The notes beneath the pieces were generated by a model. It made no database searches. It was given only the letters and a program-made list of their open reading frames with translations, and was not told the origin of the DNA. A DNA stretch of 64,000 nucleotides, from assembly GCF_000348745.1 (NCBI RefSeq), contig NC_020812.1, positions 2,179,444 through 2,243,443 of the forward strand. Reading direction: 5' to 3'. Numbering within the stretch: the first letter of the stretch is position 1; each line of letters starts with the position of its first letter. Both the position numbers and the translations under genes were made by a program. Origin of the DNA: Micavibrio aeruginosavorus EPB. GTDB taxonomy: Bacteria > Pseudomonadota > Alphaproteobacteria > Micavibrionales > Micavibrionaceae. Of this stretch, positions 16,513 to 25,186 are shown in pieces.

Positions 16513-16816
16513 AGGCTTCGACTTTCAGCACAAGGCCATGTTGATCGCGCACAGGCTCTCCCTGCGTCACATACGTTTTTCCATCGATGATGATCTGGTA
16601 GATCATCTTTGCCGGGTCGAGTTCCGCAAGACGCAGCTCGAATAGATCTGTCCCGGTATGCACGCGGGCATCCATCACATCGACAACGCGGTCGGGGAAG
16701 CGATGAATGACCACGGCATCGGCTTCGGTGTTATCCCGAAAGACCAGATGCGCTGCCTGCCCAAACTTGGCAAACAGCGCATCCACCGCCTTGGAAGCTG
16801 AAGCGCGGAAGCTCAT
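16502..16816 (-). CDS. Head-tail connector, FII-like
   Basis: 104 residues. The sequence (MSFRASASKAVDALFAKFGQ, then VIHRFPDRVVDVMDARVHTG) follows the head-tail attachment (FII/gp-like) beta-barrel layout, with YQIIIDGKTYVTQGEPVRDQ near the end. The protein joins the connector on the head to the tail. It overlaps its neighbours by 4 nt and 11 nt. Family call from pattern and gene order. Confidence 0.75.
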   Translation of the reverse strand: MSFRASASKAVDALFAKFGQAAHLVFRDNTEADAVVIHRFPDRVVDVMDARVHTGTDLFELRLAELDPAKMIYQIIIDGKTYVTQGEPVRDQHGLVLKVEAYAS

Positions 16817-17199
16817 TCTCCCTTACCGTCCTCTTCTTTCTCCTTTTGGATGATCTCCCATGCCTGATCACGCTGTGCGGCGGTGATATCTGCCCCCAGC
16901 GCGGCCTGAATGGCATCCACGTTCGGTTTTCCGTTCTTGCCATAGTCTTTGGCAGGATCAAGCCCGGCAATTGCCTCAACGATATCCTCTATCGTCGGGG
17001 CGGGCTTCGTGCCGGAGCCTGCAGGCGGGGTTTCGGTCTTCTGGGCGTTGGTGGCCGGGGCGGCTTTCTCCTGTCCGAGGGCAGAAGCGAATTCGCGTTC
17101 GATGAGCCTTTTGGCTTCATCTTCCACGATATCGACCACAGCGCCGGGCAGATAGTCTTTGCCGTTTACGTTCAGAGTGATGATAGCTTTGATTTTCAT
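16813..17199 (-). CDS. FI-like / DNA packaging accessory protein
   Basis: 128 residues from the ATG with an AGGAGGG site 6 nt upstream (an ATG 6 nt earlier is too close). The N-terminus has a beta-rich module (IKAIITLNVNGKDYLPGAVV) and a Lys/Glu-rich start of the linker. Ala/Pro-rich sequence follows, then a C-terminal helical module (GADITAAQRDQAWEIIQKEK). It lies after the capsid gene, where lambda FI is found. FI helps terminase reach the prohead; similarity is in position and size only. Confidence 0.6.
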   Translation of the reverse strand: MKIKAIITLNVNGKDYLPGAVVDIVEDEAKRLIEREFASALGQEKAAPATNAQKTETPPAGSGTKPAPTIEDIVEAIAGLDPAKDYGKNGKPNVDAIQAALGADITAAQRDQAWEIIQKEKEEDGKGE

Positions 17200-17211
17200 G
17201 GTCATCCCTCC

Positions 17212-18252
17212 TTAGCGTACCGTTGCACAGAACGAAGCGTTCGGGCGGTAAGGCACGATCAGCGGTGCAGATTGCAATAGCAACCAGCGCACCGCAGGGT
17301 CTTCCTCCAGCCACGACTTCGAGAAGAAGCGCTGCGCCCGGTATCCGGCTTTCTCGTCCTGAATGGCACCATAGCAGCGCGTGCCTTCCAGTTGCGTCGG
17401 GCTGCCGAGCAGAACCGTATAGTCCGGCAGCAATTTCTGGACGACATCGTTGTCATCGACATAACGGTCGTTATAGACCCAGAAATCAAGATCGCCGATA
17501 GTACCGACATAACGCGCCAGATCATTGCCCTGACCGAATGCAATCGGCCCCAGCGCCAGATCTGCCGTATCGCGCAGGCGTCGGATATCCAGCAACTTCT
17601 CCACCTTGGGATCAGCCTTGAAGACGCGCCAAGCCAGCGCATCCATCACGACCGTGCGGCCCACCGCACCGGATTTCTCCTGAATGCGGGCAACCCAATC
17701 TTCAAGGTTTTCCAGCGCACTCACTCCGGCTTCACCCCAGCGGCTGCCGCCCGCCAACGCAACCGTCAAGGACGGATCACGTTGGAAATCGACCACGACG
17801 GTGGGGTAATTATCCCCGCTGACCGTGATCTTCCCGGTGCGCAAGGCTTCGGAAGCCATCACTTCCTCACGGCGGGTCAGGTTTTCCAGCTGCTTGGACA
17901 GCGTGCGGTTGACGTTGGCTTCAAGGCGTTGCTGCGGGGACAGCGTACCGCCAATCTTTTCACCAATCGAACGCTTCAGCGGACGGCTGGGATCAAAGCG
18001 GCGTTTATCCTTGGCATAGGCAGGCTTGAAGCTCTTGGTGGTGAAACCTTCATCATCCACCACCTTGCCAGCAACCAGTGGCGACACGAAAGGCGTGAGG
18101 CGCGGTTTGGACTTATCGATATCGAAGTGAATTTCCTCCGAATCCTCAGTTTGCTCCTGACCGAAAAATGCATCAAGCAGGAAGGAGCTGGGACGCTCCA
18201 GTTTTTCCACGACCTTGGACAGGACGTGGGTGTTGAAAATGTCGATAGACAT
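17212..18252 (-). CDS. Major capsid protein, E-like
   Basis: 346 residues of the lambda E family (HK97 fold). Typical parts: MSIDIFNTHVLSKVVEKLER, DAFFGQEQTEDSEEIHFDID, the FVSPLVAGKVV segment, the spine helix around 100-140, and the C-terminal PLIVPYRPNAS motif. It forms the icosahedral head. AAAGGAG lies before the ATG. The start is clear, and length is close to lambda E (341). Confidence 0.95.
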   Translation of the reverse strand: MSIDIFNTHVLSKVVEKLERPSSFLLDAFFGQEQTEDSEEIHFDIDKSKPRLTPFVSPLVAGKVVDDEGFTTKSFKPAYAKDKRRFDPSRPLKRSIGEKIGGTLSPQQRLEANVNRTLSKQLENLTRREEVMASEALRTGKITVSGDNYPTVVVDFQRDPSLTVALAGGSRWGEAGVSALENLEDWVARIQEKSGAVGRTVVMDALAWRVFKADPKVEKLLDIRRLRDTADLALGPIAFGQGNDLARYVGTIGDLDFWVYNDRYVDDNDVVQKLLPDYTVLLGSPTQLEGTRCYGAIQDEKAGYRAQRFFSKSWLEEDPAVRWLLLQSAPLIVPYRPNASFCATVR

Positions 18253-18279
18253 GGGCTTTCTCCTTTTGTGAAAGTCGGT

Positions 18280-18654
18280 TTAGTTCTGGTTGCTGCGCAG
18301 GAAGACGCTCTTGGCACGCAACGCGATGCGCACGCTGTCCAGCGTGTGTCCCGCGCCCAAAACCAGAGCGTTTTCGTTGAATTCGCCGCTGAAGTAGATG
18401 ACGGCCTGCACATCACTTGCGGCGGCATTGGCTTTTTCGGCCAAGATGGCATCAGGGATTTGAGAGCCATCGGCGCTTGCCGATGCACTCAGTTTGAATT
18501 TGCCGTTTGCAGTGATGCGGCCAAGGACTGCGCCTTTAGCCAGATCAGCCCCGGCGGCAATCGTGACCACCCGTTCGACGCGGGGGTATTCTCCCGCCAG
18601 CAGATTATCAGGGCTGTATTCGCCCTGATCTTTGAAGCCTTCAGCTCGTGTCAT
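18280..18654 (-). CDS. Head decoration protein, D-like
   Basis: 124 residues: EYSPDNLLAGEYPRVERVVT, then an AGADLAKGAVLGRI motif and DAILAEKANAAASD, the pattern of the gpD (HDPD) family. D trimers stabilise the expanded head. AAGGAG lies before the ATG. It lies between the protease/scaffold gene and the capsid gene, the lambda order. Confidence 0.9.
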   Translation of the reverse strand: MTRAEGFKDQGEYSPDNLLAGEYPRVERVVTIAAGADLAKGAVLGRITANGKFKLSASASADGSQIPDAILAEKANAAASDVQAVIYFSGEFNENALVLGAGHTLDSVRIALRAKSVFLRSNQN

Positions 18655-18683
18655 GGTTTTCTCCTTACTTTCTTGGGTTGGGG

Positions 18684-19019
18684 TTAGATGGCGGCAGCGA
18701 TGCGGCTTGCAACAGCATCGATGTCGTTATCGGCATCGTCGCTGGCGGGCGTGATGGCCGGATTGGTGACCGTGGACATGACCTTCTCGAAGGAGGTCGT
18801 GGCTTTCGGCTCTTCCACCGGGGCGCAAGCCATCAACTGGCAGGCCTCGATGGCGTTGATGTCCGTGTTGAGCGCCATCTCCTTTGCGAGTTTTTCACGG
18901 CCTTTGGCTTCCTCGCTGCCGAGGATGGCACCGAGGCGTGTCTTTTCAGCGGATGCGCCTTCGCGCGTCAGCTGGGCGACCAGATCGGGGTGGTCTTTCT
19001 TCAAGGTTTCGATATCCAT
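18684..19019 (-). CDS. Nested scaffolding protein (Nu3-like) from an internal start
   Basis: In-frame with the protease gene, an ATG at 19017-19019 (MDIETLKKDHPDLVAQL) follows ACAGGAG by 9 nt. It gives 111 residues: a helical, charged N-terminal part and a C-terminal part rich in Ala/Asp. In lambda, Nu3 is made the same way within C and acts as the internal head scaffold before being removed. The internal site is well formed; use is inferred from lambda. Confidence 0.65.
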   Translation of the reverse strand: MDIETLKKDHPDLVAQLTREGASAEKTRLGAILGSEEAKGREKLAKEMALNTDINAIEACQLMACAPVEEPKATTSFEKVMSTVTNPAITPASDDADNDIDAVASRIAAAI

Positions 19020-19886
19020 CGGTTTTTTCTCCTGTGTTGATGGGGGTTGGTTTTGGGCATTAAAAAAGCCCTCTGTACGAGGGCTTGTTGGGGAGGATAG
19101 TTCGGCGATCAATCCTTCAAGGCTGCCGACCCTGTCGGCCATACCAGCGTTGACGGCTTTCGCACCGATCATCACATCGCCACCGCCGTAATGGTTCTGC
19201 ACATCTTCTACAGACACATCACGGTTGCGGGCGATTGTTCCGATAAACACATCGGCCATGCTGTCGATGCGTGCTTGAATGCGGCTTCGGCCATCATCAC
19301 TGGTAGGATCAAGACGCTTGTGCGGGCTTTGCGAAGAAACGATTTCAACAGTTTCTGCCGATTTACCCGACTTGCCCTGATACATGCCGACAACGCCGAT
19401 TGATCCCATCGCCGAGGTTTCCGACACAACGATCTCGTCAGCAGCGGAGGCAATCCAGTACGCTCCGGACGCGGCATCACCGGATGCGTACGCCACAACG
19501 GGCTTCTTGCCGCGCGCGGCATAAACCATGTTGGACAATTCCGACACGCCATTCACCTCGCCACCGGGGGAGTCGATATCAAGGATGATGCCTTTGATAT
19601 TCGGGTTCTCCAGTGCTGCCGTGAAATCACGGGCGATCAGCTCATAGCTGGATGCACCGCTGATCATCGTGAACAGGTTGGCGTAACGGAACAACGGCCC
19701 GGCCACTGGAATGATAGCCACACCCTCACGCTCGGTCACGCTGTAGGTATTTTGCAGATTGCGTCCGAGCTTGGCGGCTACCGCCTGCGGACTTTCGTTT
19801 TCCCGTGCGGCGATTTCCAATATCGTATGCAATGCCGTTTCCGTGATGGCCCACGGCTCACCGGCTATGCGATTCCAAATCCTCAT
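18684..19886 (-). CDS. S49 head maturation protease (C-like), with scaffold tail
   Basis: 400 residues. Residues about 50-275 are an S49 (SppA/ClpP-like) peptidase: GIILDIDSPGGEV, then the catalytic serine in SGDAASGAYWIAS and a candidate lysine in SSQSPHKRLDP. It processes the prohead. The C-terminal part (after about 290) is a helical scaffold. AGGAG precedes the ATG. An internal ATG at 19017-19019, with its own AGGAG, would give the scaffold alone (separate entry), matching lambda C/Nu3. A hairpin with a T-run lies just before that site at 19062-19085. Confidence 0.9.
   Translation of the reverse strand: MRIWNRIAGEPWAITETALHTILEIAARENESPQAVAAKLGRNLQNTYSVTEREGVAIIPVAGPLFRYANLFTMISGASSYELIARDFTAALENPNIKGIILDIDSPGGEVNGVSELSNMVYAARGKKPVVAYASGDAASGAYWIASAADEIVVSETSAMGSIGVVGMYQGKSGKSAETVEIVSSQSPHKRLDPTSDDGRSRIQARIDSMADVFIGTIARNRDVSVEDVQNHYGGGDVMIGAKAVNAGMADRVGSLEGLIAELSSPTSPRTEGFFNAQNQPPSTQEKKPMDIETLKKDHPDLVAQLTREGASAEKTRLGAILGSEEAKGREKLAKEMALNTDINAIEACQLMACAPVEEPKATTSFEKVMSTVTNPAITPASDDADNDIDAVASRIAAAI
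19062..19085 (-). terminator. Terminator-like hairpin inside the protease gene
   Basis: On the minus strand AGCCCTC, loop GTACA, GAGGGCT then TTTTTAATG: 7-bp stem, six T (counting the stem T). It lies in codons about 268-275, just before the internal scaffold start. Confidence 0.55.
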
Positions 19887-19910
19887 TATCTTCCTCCTGA
19901 TTGTTGCAAT

Positions 19911-19933
19911 AAAAAAGCCGCCCGAAGGCGGCT
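19911..19933 (-). terminator. Terminator after the HEPN-like gene at 19958-20722
   Basis: On the minus strand AGCCGCC, loop TTCG, GGCGGCT then TTTTT. It lies between the HEPN-like gene and the S49 protease gene, so the cargo gene ends inside the morphogenesis operon. Confidence 0.75.
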
Positions 19934-19957
19934 GGTATTTAAAGATGGTTGGCTCGT

Positions 19958-20722
19958 TTACTTGTTCAGCTCTTCTACAAAGTGTTCCGAAATTTGCACG
20001 ACCGTATTCCAGTCAGCGATGATCTGTGCATGGAACACGGCTTGTGGCGATTTCTCTCCAAAAGAGTGCGTCATCCACGGTACAAAATTGCCAAGGGTTT
20101 CGATTTCATCCGAAAGGCGCTCAAATTCTTCAAACTGGTGCTTTTTCAATGCATCTGTTCGAAGATCTTCCAGTTCTTTCTCTCTTTTGACTTCCTCTTC
20201 GTTGGAAACATAGGGCGGTACATACAAGGGTATTCTATGCGCCAGCGAATGACGAAAGTTTTCAACGTGAGAAAACCATTTATCAAGCGTCTTTAGGTAA
20301 GCCTGAAACTCCGAAGAAAACGTATCACGCACAGCGCTGTATTTTTCCGCAAAGCCAATCTCACCATTACTCAGCGGCTTTCCCTTCTTATTTAAGATGC
20401 CTTTTTCTTTGACCCAAACCCATGCAAGGTTATCCAAGGAGCCATAAACATTCAGGATAAACGCTTGCAGATTGATAGCTAGATCGCTTAATTCTTCCGA
20501 AGAGGGCTTGTGATCAATATCGGGCGGACAAATCCGGTAAACATTATCAATGCATCTTTTCATGGTTTTGACCCGCCGGGTAAAGCCATGCATGGCAAAC
20601 TCTGCAGCTTCCTTCTGCTCATATGTGCGCGTTGCAAACGTGAGGAGAAGGCTTTGGTATTTGCCTTCCACCTCAGCATAAGCATCCTGAAGCTGCTTAA
20701 TATTGTCTTCCGAGAAATACAT
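19958..20722 (-). CDS. HEPN-like protein, cargo gene between portal and protease
   Basis: 254 residues, mostly helical. A core motif is ENFRHSLAHRIPLYVPPYV, with R-x4-H at residues 157-162, the HEPN RNase-type motif; an upstream helix (QAFILNVYGSLDNLAWVWV) is typical for this group. HEPN proteins are often RNases in toxin or abortive-infection systems. It sits right after the portal gene in the late operon (3 nt after its stop) and is followed by a terminator. No antitoxin gene is next to it. The ribosome site is weak (AAGAGTAAGAA). Function is inferred; it may defend the lysogen against other phages. Confidence 0.6.
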   Translation of the reverse strand: MYFSEDNIKQLQDAYAEVEGKYQSLLLTFATRTYEQKEAAEFAMHGFTRRVKTMKRCIDNVYRICPPDIDHKPSSEELSDLAINLQAFILNVYGSLDNLAWVWVKEKGILNKKGKPLSNGEIGFAEKYSAVRDTFSSEFQAYLKTLDKWFSHVENFRHSLAHRIPLYVPPYVSNEEEVKREKELEDLRTDALKKHQFEEFERLSDEIETLGNFVPWMTHSFGEKSPQAVFHAQIIADWNTVVQISEHFVEELNK

Positions 20723-20725
20723 TTC

Positions 20726-22273
20726 TTACTCTTTGTCCTCTTTGTCAGATTCGTTTGGGTCAGTGGTGTTAAGTATACTATTAACATCGTTGATCGAAAG
20801 GCCCAGCTCCATAATTTTGGCTTTTTCACGCGCAAGCTGTTCTAAAACCTCCTCCCAGTCCAAGCCTTGCGATGCGCATTCATCTTCCAGCGTGGAAAGA
20901 CCGATTTGCATGCGAAGATGGGCGGCTTTCGCTTCCTTGACCGGGTCAACCCAGCCACGACCAGGCCCGATCCATTTGCAGCGCGTCCATGCCGCGCGGC
21001 GCTCATAGAAATTAGGCGAATCCACGATGCCTTTATTGATCGCTTCTTCAAGCCACAGCTCATAAACAGGCTTGGCCCAATAAGTCGCCATCCATTGCCG
21101 CCGCGCATTGAAGTAACGCCACGCTTCGAGCAGCGCCGCGCGTGCGCTTGAATAGTTGGTCTTGGAAAAATCCTTCATCAACAATTCAAAAGGCAGATTA
21201 AGACCAGCACCGATATGGCGCAGCACGTTCTCAACAAACTGGCCGTACCCGCTATTCGGACGGCTCGGCGTAAATGGCGCAACCTTGTCACCCGGAAATA
21301 CCGGAATGATCGAGCCACCCTGTAAGCGAATATCCCATTCATTGCGTGCGGCCAGATAATCATCGACCGATCCGCCGAACATCTCGCCGATGGCCTCGCC
21401 ATCCAGCGGCGTTTCGATAAAGGCGGCGATCATGGCGTTGACCACCGCTGCCTGTAGCTCGGAACGCTCGTAATGGTCGAGCATCTTGAACATCGGCATG
21501 ATCGAGGTCAGCAGCGGCTTGCCACGGTGCTGACCTGTGCGTTCCTTGTCATGGATATGCAGGACACGTTGACGGCCAAAGGCTGTACGGGCTGGAACGC
21601 GTTCCCAATCCTGCGCATCCATCCCATACCCGATATACGCATCGCCCGGATGGCTCTTGCGAACATGATAAGCCAGCGCTGCTCCATAACTGTCAATCTC
21701 AATGCCGGAGCGCAGAGTTTTTCCATCCTGCCGCCCAGCCGGGTTGGACAGACGGTCGCATTCCACCAACTGAATGGTCGTGGCATAGCGTGTGCCGCGC
21801 TGATCCAGCCAAAGTGGCAAGGCCAACGCTTCACCGTTCACAATGCTGGAGCGAAACACCAGCGCTGTCATGCCTGAAAAAGTCAGGGCATTGGCCGCAT
21901 CGCATTCCGTGCTTTCCGCCCATGAGCGCCATTCGGATTCAACCTGACGCGCCCAGTCATCCGCCCATTCCTTGGTTTTGCCAAGAACGCGGTAATCCGG
22001 TGTGGCCGACAACCGCAGACCAGTGCCGATAACGTTATCAACCAGCGTTTGAATTGCGCCTGCAGCCACACCGTGGTTGCGGGTTAAATCCCGTGACCGA
22101 GACACCAGCGTTGGCAATTCAGACAAAAGGTCACTGTCCGCCGACCCCAGCAAAGGCATCCAGCTGGCCAGCTCCCGCGCACGCACGGAGGCAGCCCGGT
22201 GGGCTGTATCGCTCACGCGCATGCGAGGCGTAGCCTTAAGCGGCTCGCCATTTACGTCCAGTAATTGCACCAT
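20726..22273 (-). CDS. Portal protein, lambda B-like
   Basis: 515 residues of the lambda portal family: SRDLTRNHGVAAGAIQTLVD, the core DRLSNPAGRQDGKTLRSGIE, HIHDKERTGQHRGKPLLTSI and the stem region ARNEWDIRLQGGSIIPVFPG. The dodecamer is the DNA channel in one head vertex. It follows gpW (10 nt), the lambda order. Length is normal. The start is the first Met, with a weak AAGG site. Confidence 0.95.
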   Translation of the reverse strand: MVQLLDVNGEPLKATPRMRVSDTAHRAASVRARELASWMPLLGSADSDLLSELPTLVSRSRDLTRNHGVAAGAIQTLVDNVIGTGLRLSATPDYRVLGKTKEWADDWARQVESEWRSWAESTECDAANALTFSGMTALVFRSSIVNGEALALPLWLDQRGTRYATTIQLVECDRLSNPAGRQDGKTLRSGIEIDSYGAALAYHVRKSHPGDAYIGYGMDAQDWERVPARTAFGRQRVLHIHDKERTGQHRGKPLLTSIMPMFKMLDHYERSELQAAVVNAMIAAFIETPLDGEAIGEMFGGSVDDYLAARNEWDIRLQGGSIIPVFPGDKVAPFTPSRPNSGYGQFVENVLRHIGAGLNLPFELLMKDFSKTNYSSARAALLEAWRYFNARRQWMATYWAKPVYELWLEEAINKGIVDSPNFYERRAAWTRCKWIGPGRGWVDPVKEAKAAHLRMQIGLSTLEDECASQGLDWEEVLEQLAREKAKIMELGLSINDVNSILNTTDPNESDKEDKE

Positions 22274-22282
22274 GGGTTTACC

Positions 22283-22513
22283 TTAGAAGCTTGTCCGAAT
22301 AATGCCGCGACGGGCCGTACCCGTGCGCTTTGCGATTTCCGTTTTGAGTTCGTGGATGTATTTTTCCAGCCCATCGACATTGGCAGCGGTATAGGTCGTG
22401 CTGCCGTAGCCGTGCAGGCTGACAGTAACCTCCTGTGTGCCAGTCAAAAGGCGATGACGTGCCTCTTTGGCCTGCACCAGTCGGGTTTCGAGTTCGAGCA
22501 AGGTTTCTGTCAT
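22283..22513 (-). CDS. gpW-type head-tail joining protein
   Basis: 76 residues, matching lambda W in size. The sequence (TLLELETRLVQAKEARHRLL, then TGTQEVTVSLHGYGSTTYTA) has the two-helix plus hairpin layout. The start MTETLL is preferred because AGGAT lies 6-7 nt before it; a longer frame extension lacks a site. W joins the completed head with FII and tail. It lies between terminase and portal as in lambda, though a plus-strand gene is inserted before it. Confidence 0.85.
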   Translation of the reverse strand: MTETLLELETRLVQAKEARHRLLTGTQEVTVSLHGYGSTTYTAANVDGLEKYIHELKTEIAKRTGTARRGIIRTSF

Positions 22514-22704
22514 GATCAATCCTATTCGGCGTTGACTCAAAGCCAATAAATTCATAGCCTGAGTTTGGTTTTAAGAAATATCCAGCCGCTCGCAGCCATT
22601 AAGGCCACGGTGAAAATTTCTCTAATGTCTTTAAAAGTCATCCCAACTTTTTAGGGCTTCTTAATGCGAGCAAAGAAACAAAGCCCACGAAAGGTTGAAT
22701 AAAG

Positions 22705-23133
22705 ATGTCTACCCCTACGCAAGAAAGCCTGAAACAACAGGCAAAAGTAATCCGTAAGTTCCTGAATGAGAAATACCAAGTGGACGTTTCGCACGGCCAC
22801 TGCATGGAACTCATTTCACAACTGTTTGGCTTTAAAGATTGGAATACGGCTACTGCCGCATTAAAACCAAAAGCCAAACAAGACCTATTGCCAATTCACA
22901 TCAAAACAGTTGGCGATATGAAGAAAGCATTAGCGTTATTTGATGACGATACGGCAATCTTTGATGGTGAGTATGAATTCAAAATTCAGGATTTTATCAA
23001 CGAAATAAATGCTGAAGATTGGGATGGGGATACCATCCTTACCCAAGAATTCAGCCTTGTTCTCGAAGAGTTTGTTCCTGACATTGCCAGCTTTAAATTA
23101 AAGATCGAGCATGAAAGTCTCACCATCTTTTAG
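22705..23133 (+). CDS. Glyoxalase_8-type domain protein, plus-strand cargo gene
   Basis: 142 residues on the opposite strand between terminase and gpW. Residues about 8-55 (LKQQAKVIRKFLNEKYQVDV, then SHGHCMELISQLFGFKDWNT) match the domain annotated glyoxalase-related (Glyoxalase_8), found at N-termini of many uncharacterised proteins. The rest is acidic with beta-strands. No catalytic role is known. AAAGG lies 10 nt before the ATG; the 150-nt upstream gap could hold a promoter. Opposite orientation and lower GC than its neighbours suggest a moron acquired by the phage. Confidence 0.65.
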   Translation: MSTPTQESLKQQAKVIRKFLNEKYQVDVSHGHCMELISQLFGFKDWNTATAALKPKAKQDLLPIHIKTVGDMKKALALFDDDTAIFDGEYEFKIQDFINEINAEDWDGDTILTQEFSLVLEEFVPDIASFKLKIEHESLTIF

Positions 23134-23158
23134 AAGCTATCTGCTACATAGTACCTCC

Positions 23159-25186
23159 TTATAAATATGGATCATCGGCCCGCACTGATTTGCGTTGTGG
23201 GACGGTGACCCGTTTTTTGGTTTGCGATTGCGGTTTGGGCGGATCTGCCTGCGTTTCCTGCGTGACAGGGATTTCCACCCCGCGCGTTGGAATCTCGGCT
23301 TCAACCCCCAGCGCCTGTTCGAGACTGCGCCATTTGAATTCGCTCATGCGGTCGATACCGTAAATGGTAGCGGCTGCACGGGCGTACACGCGGCAGTCCA
23401 AGGCCTCGTTGTTGCGGCTGGGGTCTTTCTCCCAAGTCGCATGCGGAAAGCCCTTCACAACGCGAATAACGCGGCGCTCTGCCGTCAGCTGCTTGAAGTA
23501 TTCATCCCCATATTGCGGGAAATGGCAGCTGCCGGGCGGGAAGACCGCACCTTCCGAGATTTCTCGGTCAGTCGGCCATTCCAGCTTCAGCCAGCGGTAA
23601 AGTTCCATCTTGGCCACCGGGCCAGAGACGTTCCAAACCCGCAGACCTCTGCGTTTGCCGCCCGTGTCGGCTTTGGATACGCTCAAGATGAGCGCCGTTT
23701 CGGCATCGCGTCCTTTCACCGCGACAGCCGTTCTTGGTTGACTTGCACGAGCGCCGTTACCACCCCAGACAGCCTGTGGGTGGTTGCGGACAAACCCGTA
23801 AACATCCTGCGTGGCATAGCCGCTATCCACCGCCATCACCCGGATGGGCATTGTGTGGCCTGTGGCATGCGGCCAATCCCGCTGCAGAACCTCTGTATCC
23901 AAGCGTTTCCAGATTTCTGGTCTGGCGGTATCGCCATCAAGGACGACGTAATCCACCGACCAGTTTTCCTTGTTCCGGCCCCATGCGACAATTTCGCATT
24001 CGATCCGGTCTTTCTGAACGTCAACACCCGCCGTCAGGAACAGACCGCCCATCGGCACAACGCCTTGAGCGAAAGTCTGCCGCCGTTCATAAAGGCGCTG
24101 CCATTCCGGCGCATCGGATGATTCCTCGTAAGGCTCACCTAGCACTGTGTTAACGAAACCCTTCATCAGATCGGGGTTACGCTTGGCATCTTCGAACATG
24201 GCGGCGGCATCACCCCACGAGAACCAGCCAATCGGGCTATAAAGCGACGACAGGTGGTAACCGATGGTGCCATCGGTGGACTCCGCCGTTGTCCGCCATT
24301 CACCACGCGCCAGCATTTCTGTCTTATGGTGTTCGTTAATCAGGCAACCGCAGCTCTCGCAAACGTACTCGGCTTTTTGCGGCTCATTTTCCGGCCAGCG
24401 CAGTTGGGTAAACCGCAAAGGCTGGAAATGATCGCATTCAGGGCATGGCACATGGAAAAACCGTTGATCGCTCTTCTCAAACTCTCGCTGAACCCGCGAC
24501 AGTCCTTTGACGGTTGGTGTGCTAACCATGAATATCTTTCTGCGGCGTTTAAACGTGGCTGACCGACGCTCTGCCAGCAGGATCGGATCGCCTTCGCCAT
24601 CAACGTCACCGGGATACGCATCAATCTCATCCATAAACAGGTAGCGGGCAGGCATCGAACGCAGGCCCACAGCGGAGTTCGCGCCTGTCATGATGAGCAG
24701 GCCGCCAAGGAAATCCTTGCTGAGAATGGTATTGCCGCTATCACGCTCACGTGCGGGGCGTACTTTCTCACGCAACTCTGGCACGTCATTCAACAATGGA
24801 TCGATACGCTGCTTGGAATGACGCTTTGCCAATTCCACCGTTGGCGCAACGGCCATCATCGGCCCCGGCGCTGCGTGGATGACATAGCCGATCCAGTTAT
24901 TGCCGCATTCCGTTCCGCCGACTTGCGACCCTTTCATAAACACAATGCGCTGCACGGGAGATACAGGCGCAAGGTGATCCATGATCTCCCGCAGATAGGG
25001 CGTGCGCGATGTGCGCCAGCGTCCCGGCTCTGCAGCCGATTTTGGAGAAAGAAGGCGGTACTTATCTGCCCATTCCGAAACAAGCAGATACGGATCAGGC
25101 GTTACCGCCTGCTGCCATAAAGTTTCAATTTCTAGACTGTCATACCCTCCTTCATTCGATATTGAGTTTAGCATCCCCAAGTTCAT
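23159..25186 (-). CDS. Terminase large subunit, GpA family
   Basis: 675 residues. The ATPase part shows a Walker A-like FMKGSQVGGTECGNN (about 82-96) and Walker B YLFMDEIDAYPGD; the zinc-ribbon-like CPECDHF...CESCGC lies near 245-285; the nuclease part runs from about 345 on, with VMAVDSGYATQDVYGF. It cuts concatemers and pumps DNA into proheads. It overlaps the small subunit gene by 35 nt; GGGAG lies 8 nt before the ATG at 25184-25186. The C-terminus is basic and Pro-rich, probably binding the portal. Confidence 0.95.
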   Translation of the reverse strand: MNLGMLNSISNEGGYDSLEIETLWQQAVTPDPYLLVSEWADKYRLLSPKSAAEPGRWRTSRTPYLREIMDHLAPVSPVQRIVFMKGSQVGGTECGNNWIGYVIHAAPGPMMAVAPTVELAKRHSKQRIDPLLNDVPELREKVRPARERDSGNTILSKDFLGGLLIMTGANSAVGLRSMPARYLFMDEIDAYPGDVDGEGDPILLAERRSATFKRRRKIFMVSTPTVKGLSRVQREFEKSDQRFFHVPCPECDHFQPLRFTQLRWPENEPQKAEYVCESCGCLINEHHKTEMLARGEWRTTAESTDGTIGYHLSSLYSPIGWFSWGDAAAMFEDAKRNPDLMKGFVNTVLGEPYEESSDAPEWQRLYERRQTFAQGVVPMGGLFLTAGVDVQKDRIECEIVAWGRNKENWSVDYVVLDGDTARPEIWKRLDTEVLQRDWPHATGHTMPIRVMAVDSGYATQDVYGFVRNHPQAVWGGNGARASQPRTAVAVKGRDAETALILSVSKADTGGKRRGLRVWNVSGPVAKMELYRWLKLEWPTDREISEGAVFPPGSCHFPQYGDEYFKQLTAERRVIRVVKGFPHATWEKDPSRNNEALDCRVYARAAATIYGIDRMSEFKWRSLEQALGVEAEIPTRGVEIPVTQETQADPPKPQSQTKKRVTVPQRKSVRADDPYL

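Noticed and set aside
17392-18687. 431-aa plus-strand frame across the capsid and decoration genes
   Set aside because: It is antisense to clear capsid genes and has no family pattern; a codon-bias shadow.
25130-25151. GAAGGAGGG as the ribosome site for a shorter terminase large subunit
   Set aside because: The next ATG is out of frame and closes at once. The upstream ATG at 25184-25186 has its own GGGAG.
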